The translations under genes were made by a program, and so were the position numbers. A stretch of 64,000 nt of DNA from Neofusicoccum parvum (lineage: Eukaryota > Ascomycota > Dothideomycetes > Botryosphaeriales > Botryosphaeriaceae). The stretch lies in NCBI GenBank assembly GCA_020912385.1, contig CP087207.1:3782001-3846000 (forward strand). The letters run 5' to 3'. Below the pieces are notes generated by a model. It had not been told where the DNA came from. It saw only the letters and a list, made by a program, of their open reading frames with translations, and ran no database searches. Shown here in pieces: positions 53,095-61,839 of this stretch. Numbering within the stretch: position 1 is the first letter of the stretch; each line of letters begins with the position of its first letter.

Positions 53095-53124
<30 letters not shown>
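53095..53124. repeat. A30 homopolymer
   Basis: 30 consecutive A in the short gap between LINE-C and the OrsD-like pseudogene. No LINE 3' end is recognised next to it on the plus strand. Confidence 0.95.
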
Positions 53125-53126
<2 letters not shown>

Positions 53127-53236
53127 TAACTAGTACACGCGTCTAATAAGCTGGCTTCCTCCACTCGTTAATCTAGTACTTCTCCTATCGTTAGAAAACA
53201 GCCAAGTTTGCCGTAATCATCGCTACAAAAGCAACT

Positions 53237-55873
53237 ATGTCGCAATCAACCGAGTATTTTCACTATCTTTCCGAATACTACTTACTGGTCTGTAAGAGCT
53301 GCGGGTACGCTGTCTGTCTGGACTAAATTCGAAGCCATCTACGGGGCAAGTACTACGAGTTGCCCCTAAAAGAAACCGCCGCAGTCTTAGCCGATGTGCA
53401 GCGTCGATGGCCGGATTAAGCTTAGAACGCGCACGACATCTTTATTCTAGCCAAGGTAACCCAGCCTATCGCCTACCTACCTCTATACAAGGACAGATTA
53501 CTTTGCCAGCTCGAGCCTCAGCAGTGTCACTATGTCTACCGGAAGATGAACGTTCTCAGAACTCATTGGCGCGAAGCCCACCGATGGTCTCTAAGTACTA
53601 GGGGTAGACCTAGTAAACAAAAGGAGAAGTAGATCCAAACCCGTCTACAAACCAGAAGAAAAGAAGTCTACTACTAGAGATTTTTTATCCAAACCTACGG
53701 CTCGTAGTACTTCCAAGTTGAGCAGGTAGATATTAGTAATAAGGGAGAGGAGGAGGAGATGGATATCGGCGCGTTAGGCGTCCACTAAGCGAGCGACCTT
53801 ATTAGAAGGCTTGTCGAGAGAGACCTTTAGGAGCGCGATCGCGTGCTCTCTGACGCACGCCATATCTACTACGATGAAACTACTAAAACCGAGGTCTCTC
53901 CGTGGCTAGAGATGACCCGCTGGCCGTTCTTTTTCAACCGTCTTAACCTCTCCGAGGTCTCCACGCTCGCCTACGCGGCCGACCCTACCGAAGAGCCGTT
54001 GCTAGCTCTACTCGCCGAGAGCCTGGATCGGCTTGTCGAGCAGGCGTACCAGTCTATCTGTGAGGACAAGATCAGCGTGTTCGACCAGGCCCGTATCAAC
54101 AGCTTTATGGCTGGCGAGCCCTCAGGCACGGAGCGGAAGCTGTAGAAGAACACTTTCCGGAGCTATAAGCATCTATGGAAGCGCCTTCTCTGCTTTGCCT
54201 GCCGGACGAGCCGGGTGGACCGGCTAATTCAACTTGCACACCGGTTCACTCCTTCTCAGTTGTCCCATATTGAGGCTGTACTATCACTATCTAGTGACCT
54301 GCGGGCTCTTATCTCGGACAGTAGCAGTAGCAGTATTTCCGGCGAAGTAGCGAGCGCTCAGAAGCAGGTAGAGGCCGCTCTAGATAGGGCGTGCCTCCTC
54401 CTCTGTATCTCCCTTCTAGACCACAATATCAGGGGCAGCTATTTTAAAAGCCCCGTACTTAGCTTCCTCACCGTCCTCGGCATTGATGAGAAAAAGGATT
54501 ACGGCTTCCACGGGCCGCTTACATACTCGCCCCAGCTGTCTAAATTCATCAAGATCGCACAGATGCTCGTTATCGAGCGGACCGTGCTTGCTGCAGATGA
54601 AGGGGCTATTGAATACCCCTCCGACTTGCTCGACGAGATGAGACAGCGCTTTATGGTCCGAGGGTCTCGCTCAGCTTTCGACTGGGTATGCAGGCTCCGC
54701 GCCTACGCAAAGAAGGTGTTGAGCAATACTACGGTTACTAGCCATATTATCTAGTCAGACGATATCAGCACAGTGACCTACAAGCAGGCAACCGTTAGCA
54801 TAGAGCAGCTTAAGTCCTTTATCAGCCTTGAGATGGGTCTGGCCTAATAGGAGCTACGAGATCTACTTCTAATCCATCCAGAGGAGAAGTATAAAGAGGT
54901 TATACCTGCTCTCGTCCTTCACCGTCTACAGGACGACCACAGCAATGGTCAAAATAGTTAGAGTTTCCTCAAGGACGCTAGAAATGCGGCCTAGTTTGAA
55001 CTACCTGGTGGAAGTGGAAACTGGCTGATCAACCGTATACTCGATAATGACTAGCTCCGGGATGAGCTCGTGTCTCTTAGAAAAAAGAGGGAGCTGCGTT
55101 GGAAGAAACCAACTGTAAGCCAGTACCTCGCTAAGGTCGACCGCTTTCTTAAGCGCCTACTACTTCTGGTCCACTTGACATCCAGATAACCCGCACGTGG
55201 CACCGAACTGGTGAGCCTATAGCATTATAACACCCGGCAGGGCCACCACCGGAGTATTTTCATTGAGAACGGCCTCGTCGGCACGGTTACGTCCTACCAC
55301 AAGGGATACAACGTTACTGGCTCAACGAAGATTATCCACCGATATCTCCCGAGGGAGGTTAGCGAGTTGCTAGTGTATTACCTCTGGCTAGTCCTGCCAT
55401 TCTAGCAGAAACTCGAGACCTTGGCTTTTCAACGGCTAGAACAATCGTCATCCTTTCTGTGGCCGAAGGGAGCTGGCGGCTGGGATAGTAGTAGGCTAGG
55501 AGCTGTTCTAGCAAGGGAAACGAGCATGCATCTAGGCACGACGCTTAACATTATAACGTACAGGCATATTACTATTGCAATCTCACGCCAGCATCTGAAA
55601 TGTGGGGGTTTTAAACGGGACTATGGAATGGACAAGAAGCTAGCGGATAAGCAGGCAACTCACGGCTCTTAGATTACGGGCACAGTGTACGCGAGAGGTC
55701 TCTAGGAGGCGCCTAGATATATAGAGGAACGAAGAATAGAATACCGGGCTACTAGTCAGGAGTGGTATAGTTTTCTTAGGTTTCGGGTGTACCTTGGGGT
55801 TCGAAAGCGCCCGCTAATAGAAGATCAAAGCCTAGGAGACGGAGCATTAAAGAGGACCTGCTTGGGATGGTAA
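53237..55873 (+). pseudogene. OrsD/DUF3505-like protein, about 20 TAG/TAA stops, no frameshift
   Basis: ATG 53237 (MSQSTEYFHYLSEYY) to TAA at 55871-55873 is exactly 879 codons in one frame, broken only by TAG and TAA. I recognise an N-terminal zinc-finger start (VCKSCGYAVC, then HLRGKYYELPL) and a second finger end (HWREAHRWSLSTRGRPSK) as in OrsD/DUF3505 proteins. Later come WPFFFNRLNLSEVSTLAYAA, ELPGGSGNWLINRILDND, RGTELVSL-stop-HYNTRQG, TSYHKGYNVTGSTKIIHRYL and ITIAISRQHLKCGGFKRDYG. In related fungal proteins this region precedes a RecQ-like helicase, from memory; no helicase motif is present here. The stops fit RIP, so the locus was once repeated. Confidence 0.75.
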
Positions 55874-56534
55874 ACTGTTTTCTTTTAGGATTGTATTATT
55901 TTTCTTTTTCCTAATCGGGTTTCATTGGTGTCTACTTTATAGAGGCGTATAGGTCTAATTAAGCGATTATAGAAGACGAAAAAGAAAAGAAGTAGTGAGG
56001 AGAGATGGCGGTAGGTAAAAAGGCAAGCGGTTTAGCCCCGCCCCGAAGGGCGAGGCCAAGTCTAGCTAGGCATCAACTCTTTAGCCTCCCGCAACCAATA
56101 TGGGGGTTACTCGATGACACCTGGCCAGAGAATTACAACACGGATAACGCGGTCCGAGGGACCTCACCGTGCCGGGCAACCCTGCTCCCACCAAGACAAC
56201 CAGAGGTCGACTGGGGGGCCCTCAATAGACGCACTGGTCGTAGACCAGCAGTAGGCAATCAGTCCCCGAATCACCGGGAACAACCATCCTGTGCCGACCC
56301 GAGGGTCGACAGGCGCCGTCAGCCAAGCTGTTTTCCGACTGCACCAGGCAGCCGTTTGATGAGATAAGGTTGGAGGTTTGAACACATATACCAAGTAAAA
56401 ATAAGTCATCGTGGTCGAATGAGGCTGAAATTGGGATATGTGATAGAGGAGGGAAAACCGAGCATTTTGACGTATTTTTCGTATTTTTCCGCGCGTCGGG
56501 CGAGGAGTTATTCAATTTCGAAGATTTAGGCGGC
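55874..56534. other. Unassigned spacer
   Basis: AT-rich stretch, then GC-richer sequence from about 56030. The frames 56005-56367 (+) and 56164-56515 (-) overlap in antisense and show no family features. Confidence 0.5.
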
Positions 56535-56585
56535 GCGGAGCGGGCAGGAATCGAACCCGTGACCTTTGGATAAGAATCCTGCGAG
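56535..56585 (-). other. tRNA-like 3' half
   Basis: Minus strand: TTCTTATCCAAAGGTC, then ACGGGTTCGATTCCTGC and CCGCTCCGC. GGTTCGATTCC is a good tRNA B box with a T-arm-like context and an acceptor-like end. No matching 5' half (A box, D arm) is seen upstream before the gypsy insertion at 56645. Could be a tRNA relic or a tRNA-derived SINE head. It resembles the 3' exon of an intron-containing Lys-type tRNA, which is weakly supported. Confidence 0.35.
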
Positions 56586-56644
56586 GAAAGCGGGCGTGGA
56601 AAGGGGGGAAAAGAGAAGGGAGGGGAGGGGAGGAGGCCCTTTTA

Positions 56645-57102
56645 TGTAACGGCGGGCCTCTGCCTCCAAGGATCAAACACCAAAGAGGGTGGTAAGCCGT
56701 GTAGGGTTTACCTTGAGTGGGTACAAGGTAGGGGGAGAGAACAAGTGTGAACGAATACACGTGACTGAGCACTGCGTGCGAAGGCCGTGTTACTAATCAA
56801 TGGTGTAGATTGATTATTGAAGTTGACCACGAAGGTCAAAGCTATACTAAGGAGTGTAGTTTATATACTGTAGGAAAGTTCTATCAATCTATACGCTCAG
56901 TGAGTTGGTGATGCTCACGCCCTGAGCGCCTGGCTCCAACTGAGCGGGTGGCTCAGTTAAGACCGCCGGCTCAGTTACTGAGCGGGTGGGTCCTAGCTGA
57001 TCGCGGGAGTCACGTGACTCTTGACCCACATCTCTTTGTGTTCTTCGCCTACTGCGGGGCAATCCCCCAACTTCCTCACCTCATGGAGGCTGTGCCGTAA
57101 CA
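56645..57102 (-). repeat. Gypsy-Y 3' LTR
   Basis: 458 bp, TGTTACGGCACAGCC (at 57102, minus) to GCCGTTACA (at 56645). U3 has repeated CTCAG/CTGAG motifs. The TATA-like TATATAAAC and the stem-loop TTGACC-N5-GGTCAA are as in the 5' LTR. Immediately upstream in element sense is a polypurine tract (AAAAGGGGGGGATAG, 57117-57103). Confidence 0.93.
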
Positions 57103-57117
57103 CTATCCCCCCCTTTT
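57103..57117 (-). promoter_or_regulatory. Polypurine tract of Gypsy-Y
   Basis: AAAAGGGGGGGATAG directly before the 3' LTR in element sense: the expected plus-strand DNA primer. Confidence 0.8.
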
Positions 57118-57201
57118 AGGATCTTCGGCCCGAAGATTCTTCCGTGCAGCTTATTTCTTAAGTCTTGCTACCTGGATACATTCCTTCCCCGTAAGTTCAT
57201 C

Positions 57202-58018
57202 ATGTCGAAGCGTAAGCGGGATACGACTAAGGAGCGCCATCGTTTAGCGGCCTTGGTAGAGTCAGTTCCTCTACCCGCTGTTCATCCTTGTTTCGATTGC
57301 GACTTGAACGGAAGTGTCTGCAAGGTAGTTCCTGGTCGGGAGCGCTGTGGTTCTTGTATTTTGAAGGGGTCCACGATGTGTGACGCTAAGGGTTTGTCTT
57401 TAGCCGGAGGTATGTGGCGGCTTCTTTCCAAGGTTCCTTTATTGACTGGTTTTAGCCCAAAGCTTGCGACGGGAACAGGAGAAGTTGAAGGCGAAGGAGG
57501 TAGAGGCTCAAGAGAGATTTCGGGCGTCGTTAGCGGAGATGGATCGTCTGCAAGAGGCATTGCGGTTGCAACAGAAAGAGCTGGGAACCGCCGCGGCTCG
57601 CCTGGAGCGGATACGCAAGAATCAGCGTTTATTAGAGGAGCGTGGCTACAAGGCTCTTCTCGCTGAGTCTGGTAGCTTGGCCGCGTTGGATGAGCATGAT
57701 CGTCGAGAGGCGGAGGAGCTGCTGGCGGCGTTGGCCGAGGATGAGGGGTACGCTCCTGACCCTGAGAGTTCTGAGGGTCCGTCCGCGTCAAAACGGCCAC
57801 GTCACGAGGCGGTGGGTCCTGCTGTGCCGCAGTCGGCTGAGTCTGCCGGGTCTGCCGGTGAGCCCGTGACGGGTGCAAGGTCTCCTCATTCCTCTGAGTT
57901 GGTGGATTCCGCTCGCTTGGTTCTCGATCCTGTGCTTCTTGAGGGTTTGCCGTTGTTTGTTTTCGAGGGCGACCTCGTTTCCGTGGGAGGTCAGGGTTCT
58001 GGCGATGGAACTCTGTGA
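57202..58018 (+). CDS. Antisense spliced gene inside Gypsy-Y: Zn2Cys6-like coiled-coil protein (256 aa)
   Basis: Exons 57202-57409 and 57456-58018. The 46-bp intron is GTATGT...TTTTAG with phase 1 at both ends; splicing removes the TGA at 57443 and gives LSLAGAQSLRREQEKLK. The N-terminus is basic (MSKRKRD). Cysteines 30, 33, 40, 49, 52, 60 have the spacing C-x2-C-x6-C-x8-C-x2-C-x7-C, within the GAL4-type Zn2Cys6 consensus. A long Glu/Leu/Arg coiled coil follows (about 72-140), then an acidic region, SKRPRHE and an acidic/hydrophobic tail. It overlaps the pol 3' end in antisense from 57282. It resembles recurring short hypothetical proteins of Pezizomycotina, from memory. Nuclear DNA-binding role is inference. 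Confidence 0.8.
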
Positions 58019-60155
58019 CCAGTTCTGGATGTATGTCGTCCTTGGGTATCCACTGGTTATCCTCATTCCCGTATCCTTCCCATTTGACCAGGTACTTAAG
58101 CTGATGACCGAACCGTTTGCAGTCTAGGATTTTCTCTACCGGGTACTGTTTTTCCTCGGCGTCCGGGTTCTCTGGTACAATTTCTTCTTGAGTTTCTGGG
58201 ATGTTGGCGTTCTCGGGTGCTGGCTCGAGCAGTGAGACGTGGAAAGTGGAGTTCATCCTCGTGTTTGATAGTTTGAGTCGATAGGTGACTTCTCCGAGTT
58301 TCTCTTCAATCTTGAATGGGCCAATTTTTTTGAAATCCAATTTATCGTTTGGTCGTTTGGTCTTGATGTTTTTCCTGAGGAGATAGACCTTATCCCCCCT
58401 CTTCAGGTTCGGTGCCGCCTGGTGCCGTCTGTTGTAGTATTTGGACATCATGATTCGGACGTATTCGAGGTCAAGGCTGATAGCCTTGTGGAGTTCCTTC
58501 AGCTGCTCGGCTTTAAGGATACCACTTTGCGCTAGCTTTCTACTTGGGATCGTTTCCCTGTAGGCTTCCGGTTCGAACCCGTAGTTGGCGAAGAACGGTG
58601 ACTCGTTCGTGGATTCCTGTTTGGAGCTGTTGTAAGCGAATTGGGCCATGGGTAATAGTTCTGCCCAGTTTTCCTGTGGGTAGTTGATATAACAGCGGAG
58701 GTATTGTTCAAGAGTCCGGTTCATTCGTTCCGTTTGACCATCTGTTTGCGCGTGTGCTGTGGTAGCAAGCTTACTCTTCGTTCCTAGTTGGCGCATAACT
58801 GTTTGCCAGAATTCGGAGGCCATGAGCTTGTCTCTGTCCGACACCATTTCTTCCGGCATTCCGTGGTCCGCGAAGATGGTTCGGAGGAACGTGTAGGCGA
58901 GCTGTTCTGCGTTGGATGCCTCGAGGTAGGGCAGGAAGTACGCATACTTCGTGAGTCGGTCGACGAAGACGAGAATCGAGTCGTACGAGACTCCTGTAAG
59001 GGGATCTTTCGACCTGGGTAACTTGGTGACGAAGTCCAGTGTGATGGACTGCCATGGTCGCTTTGGTGCTTCCAGCGGCTGTAGGAGGCCATAAGGTGCA
59101 TGTGTCGCGGCCTTGCTTCTGATGCAAAGATCGCACTGCGAGACTACACGCTGTACGGTTTTCCTTAGTCCTGGGAAGTAGTAGTTCCTCGTGATTCTTT
59201 CTGTTGTCCTGTCGATGCCCTGATGTCCGTGTGCTGGGGCTTCGTGGATATCTTTTACCAGTGCTTCTCGTAACCGTGTTGGGACATAGATGAGTCCTTT
59301 GAAGAGAAGCGTTCCTTCTCTGTCTCGAGCAATACGCGGATCGTCCTCAAGCGCTAAAAGTTCCTGCGCGAAGGAGTCCTGGGCGTATGCTTCTCGGATC
59401 TTCTGGTGCCATGGGTTCGGCTCGATGCGTAGCATGGGTAGTGTTTGTCTGGCAAGGAGGAGCGATCCATCGCTATCCTCTGCAAAGATTGCAGGGTGCG
59501 GCTTGGTTTTCCCTTCCATATAATCCACTCTTCGGCTGAGCGCGTCAGCTGCGGCGTTATCAGATCCCTTTCTGTAGGTGATCTTGAAGTCATAGGAGGC
59601 CATTTCTTCTGACCAGCGAACCTGCCGTCGGTTCAATTCTTTGGTCGTGGTGAAGCGTGTGAGATTCTGATGATCACAGCGTACTACCACCTGGTGGCTT
59701 GCTCCTTCGAGGTAATGCCTCCATTGCTTGAAAGCTGCGACAATGGCTAGAAGCTCCTTATCGTGAATGTCGTAGTTGAGCTCTGCCGGGGTGAACTTCC
59801 TGGAGTAGAACGCGACTGGGTGCCATCTGCCTTCTTCATCAGGCTGGCTGAGACATGCTCCAAGGGCGAATCCTGACGCATCAGTTTCCACTTCAGTGGG
59901 CTTGTCGGGATCGTATATCCCGAGCACTGGGGCTTCGCAAAACATCCGCTTGAGCGAGTCAAATGCCCGTTGCTGATCGTCTTCCCATTTAAAGCCATGC
60001 TCCTTTCGCGTAAGCCTAGTTAAAGGTTCCGTGACTCCGGAGTAGTTCCAGATGAACTTCCTGTAGAAGTTCGCGAATCCTAGGAAGGACTGTACTTCCT
60101 TGATCGTCTTTGGTACTGGCCATTCTCTAATGGAATCCAGTTTCGAGTCGTCCAT
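57282..60155 (-). CDS. Gypsy-Y pol remnant: RT end, RNase H, integrase, chromodomain
   Basis: Open 957 codons from an internal ATG; the same frame is open upstream to about 60290 and reads LQAKNLSIAPEKCEWH and TEFLGFIITPGH, the end of the RT palm. Then FLGFANFYRKFI (RT connection), RNase H (VETDASGFALGACLSQ about 90, IHDKELLAIV, GSDNAAADALSRR), integrase HHCC (HGHQGIDRT ... CDLC) and DDE core (LDFVTKL about 373, MVSDRDKLM about 437, TERMNRTLEQ about 476). Chromodomain about 665-720 (YPVEKILDCKRF, YLVKWEGYGNEDNQW). A Pro-rich tail of over 200 residues overlaps the antisense gene. Fingers, most of palm and the YxDD box are absent, so it cannot reverse transcribe. Confidence 0.92.
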   Translation of the reverse strand: MDDSKLDSIREWPVPKTIKEVQSFLGFANFYRKFIWNYSGVTEPLTRLTRKEHGFKWEDDQQRAFDSLKRMFCEAPVLGIYDPDKPTEVETDASGFALGACLSQPDEEGRWHPVAFYSRKFTPAELNYDIHDKELLAIVAAFKQWRHYLEGASHQVVVRCDHQNLTRFTTTKELNRRQVRWSEEMASYDFKITYRKGSDNAAADALSRRVDYMEGKTKPHPAIFAEDSDGSLLLARQTLPMLRIEPNPWHQKIREAYAQDSFAQELLALEDDPRIARDREGTLLFKGLIYVPTRLREALVKDIHEAPAHGHQGIDRTTERITRNYYFPGLRKTVQRVVSQCDLCIRSKAATHAPYGLLQPLEAPKRPWQSITLDFVTKLPRSKDPLTGVSYDSILVFVDRLTKYAYFLPYLEASNAEQLAYTFLRTIFADHGMPEEMVSDRDKLMASEFWQTVMRQLGTKSKLATTAHAQTDGQTERMNRTLEQYLRCYINYPQENWAELLPMAQFAYNSSKQESTNESPFFANYGFEPEAYRETIPSRKLAQSGILKAEQLKELHKAISLDLEYVRIMMSKYYNRRHQAAPNLKRGDKVYLLRKNIKTKRPNDKLDFKKIGPFKIEEKLGEVTYRLKLSNTRMNSTFHVSLLEPAPENANIPETQEEIVPENPDAEEKQYPVEKILDCKRFGHQLKYLVKWEGYGNEDNQWIPKDDIHPELVTEFHRQNPDLPRKRGRPRKQTTANPQEAQDREPSERNPPTQRNEETLHPSRAHRQTRQTQPTAAQQDPPPRDVAVLTRTDPQNSQGQERTPHPRPTPPAAPPPLDDHAHPTRPSYQTQREEPCSHAPLINADSCVSAPGEPRRFPALSVATAMPLADDPSPLTTPEISLEPLPPSPSTSPVPVASFGLKPVNKGTLERSRHIPPAKDKPLASHIVDPFKIQEPQRSRPGTTLQTLPFKSQSKQG

Positions 60156-60184
60156 GCCGACGTGACCTGGGGTGATGATGAAGC

Positions 60185-61210
60185 CTAAGAATTCCGTTCT
60201 TTGGACGTGCCATTCACACTTCTCGGGTGCGATGGAGAGGTTCTTTGCTTGGAGGGCTTCTGTTCGTCTGTCCAGTTCGGATTCGGGCCTTTAGGCTTCT
60301 TGTTGTAGTTGTTCCGGCCCTTGTTATCCTTTTTCTTGTCCTGACGGTTGGCGGCGTCGAGAGCCATGGCGTCTCCTCCTTCCAGCGTGGTACGTTCGCG
60401 GCGTGGCTTGTTCGTGTTTGCTTGGTAGCCACCCTTCTTCTCGAACCACCTGTTGGTGCGCCTCCTATCCATATCGGTGGCTAGGCGGACTAGTTCCGAG
60501 AGCGTTTCGGGTTCGTCGTGGTAAGACATAGCCTCTTTGATTTCGTCCTTCAGGCCTCGGTAGTACAGCTGTCGGAGTGTGTAGTCTGAGTGCTCTCCGG
60601 CGACGTAGGCTGCTTCCTGGAATTCAGCCGTGTAGTCGAGTACTGACTTCTTCTGCTGGATCCTGAAGAGGATTTGGTTGGCACGCTTGGCCTCGTCAAT
60701 GGCGTTGAACGCTTCCTGGAGCTGCTTGGCGAAGGTCCTGTAGTCGGAGAAGATGGCCTGAGTCTGAGGCGACCATTGCCAGTGCGGCTTCTCCTGAGTC
60801 TCTCTCTTGTGGGGCCTGAACCACTTCTCTGCTGCTCCTCGGAGGAAGGTGCTAGCGTAGCGAACCTTATCTGCGTCGTTGCCGAACTGTCCTTTGGCGA
60901 AGTGTAGATAGTCCTCTAGCTGCATGAGGAAGCTTTGCGTCTTGGTACGCTCTCCATGGTAAAGGTCCGGCTTCGGCACCTTGACCTGGGTGGATGGTTT
61001 CTTTGCGGCATCTGGCCCGGTGGCCTGATCCTGTCGGTTCTTCAGGATGCGGTTCTCGTCTCGCAGCTCCTGGATCATCTGCATGAGTTCTCTCATGGTA
61101 GGCTCCGTTTGCTCCTGGTGAGCAGGCTGAGCGGCCTCTTGAGCCGGTGTCTGAGGAATCGCTAGACGATCCTGTCCTGCGCTAACGTCCTCCATATTGA
61201 CCGTACTCAT
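60185..61210 (-). CDS. Gypsy-Y gag, 3'-truncated (341 aa)
   Basis: Capsid-type protein. ATG 61210 (MSTVNMEDVSAGQDRL), coiled-coil MRELMQMIQELRDENRILK (about 39-57), retrotransposon gag domain about 85-230 (KTQSFLMQLEDYLHFAK, AEKWFRPHKRE, LQEAFNAIDEAKRA, LYYRGLKDEIKEA), basic linker. The CCHC zinc knuckle expected next is missing: at KPKGPNPNWTDEQKPS the sequence runs into RT-derived DNA read in the wrong frame (RTSPSHPRSVNGTSKERNS). Pol lies in a different frame, so this copy makes a truncated gag. Confidence 0.9.
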   Translation of the reverse strand: MSTVNMEDVSAGQDRLAIPQTPAQEAAQPAHQEQTEPTMRELMQMIQELRDENRILKNRQDQATGPDAAKKPSTQVKVPKPDLYHGERTKTQSFLMQLEDYLHFAKGQFGNDADKVRYASTFLRGAAEKWFRPHKRETQEKPHWQWSPQTQAIFSDYRTFAKQLQEAFNAIDEAKRANQILFRIQQKKSVLDYTAEFQEAAYVAGEHSDYTLRQLYYRGLKDEIKEAMSYHDEPETLSELVRLATDMDRRRTNRWFEKKGGYQANTNKPRRERTTLEGGDAMALDAANRQDKKKDNKGRNNYNKKPKGPNPNWTDEQKPSKQRTSPSHPRSVNGTSKERNS

Positions 61211-61274
61211 TGCTGTTTCCTAAACTCGTTAGGGGGTGATACCTTACCCGATGTTCTCTTACCCTTCCTTGCAA

Positions 61275-61289
61275 GGATGGTGGTCAAAG
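61275..61289 (-). promoter_or_regulatory. Primer-binding-site region of Gypsy-Y
   Basis: CTTTGACCACCATCC immediately downstream of the 5' LTR in element sense. TTGACCAC here is the exact complement of GTGGTCAA in the LTR (61475-61468), so self-priming as in Tf1/sushi-type elements is possible. A tRNA match was not tested. Confidence 0.5.
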
Positions 61290-61747
61290 TGTAACGGCGG
61301 GCCTCTGCCTCCAAGGATCAAACACCAAAGAGGGTGGTAAGCCGTGTAGGGTTTACCTTGAGTGGGTACAAGGTAGGGGGAGAGAACAAGTGTGAACGAA
61401 TACACGTGACTGAGCACTGCGTGCGAAGGCCGTGTTACTAATCAATGGTGTAGATTGATTATTGAAGTTGACCACGAAGGTCAAAGCTATACTAAGGAGT
61501 GTAGTTTATATACTGTAGGAAAGTTCTATCAATCTATACGCTCAGTGAGTTGGTGATGCTCACGCCCTGAGCGCCTGGCTCCAACTGAGCGGGTGGCTCA
61601 GTTAAGACCGCCGGCTCAGTTACTGAGCGGGTGGGTCCTAGCTGATCGCGGGAGTCACGTGACTCTTGACCCACATCTCTTTGTGTTCTTCGCCTACTGC
61701 GGGGCAATCCCCCAACTTCCTCACCTCATGGAGGCTGTGCCGTAACA
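61290..61747 (-). repeat. Gypsy-Y 5' LTR
   Basis: 458 bp, same sequence as the 3' LTR. Putative promoter: TATATAAAC around 61503-61512 (minus), with the hairpin TTGACC-ACGAA-GGTCAA at 61468-61484 about 25-40 bp downstream. The leader right after the LTR is CTTTGACCACCATCC (61289-61275), the primer-binding-site position. Confidence 0.92.
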
Positions 61748-61839
61748 TTTTATAGCTATCTACTCACTCTTCAACCGTGCACGCGCTAAGCTAAATTGAT
61801 TTAGATTCGCTTTAGAGCGCTAAAGAGAAGCGTCTAATT

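Larger units (their letters stand above)
56645..61747 (-). mobile_element. Gypsy-Y: young chromovirus with paired LTRs, TSD TTTTA, internal deletion
   Basis: 5103 bp. Two 458-bp LTRs (56645-57102 and 61290-61747) that I could not tell apart by eye, flanked by TTTTA (56640-56644 and 61748-61752). Element sense is minus. It has a gag start, RNase H, integrase and chromodomain, but the gag zinc knuckle, protease and most of RT are missing at a junction near 60250. It also carries an antisense spliced gene at 57202-58018. Identical LTRs mean recent integration despite lack of RT, so helper RT is inferred. Confidence 0.93.

Noticed and set aside
53237..55873. Starship captain (tyrosine recombinase, DUF3435) as identity of the pseudogene
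   Set aside because: The zinc-finger start and the ordering of motifs fit OrsD/DUF3505; I see no tyrosine recombinase R...H-x-x-R...Y pattern that I could defend.
58771..59136. Open frames opposite or out of frame in the Gypsy-Y integrase region
   Set aside because: Shadows of pol; no splice signals or motifs as seen for the 57202 gene.
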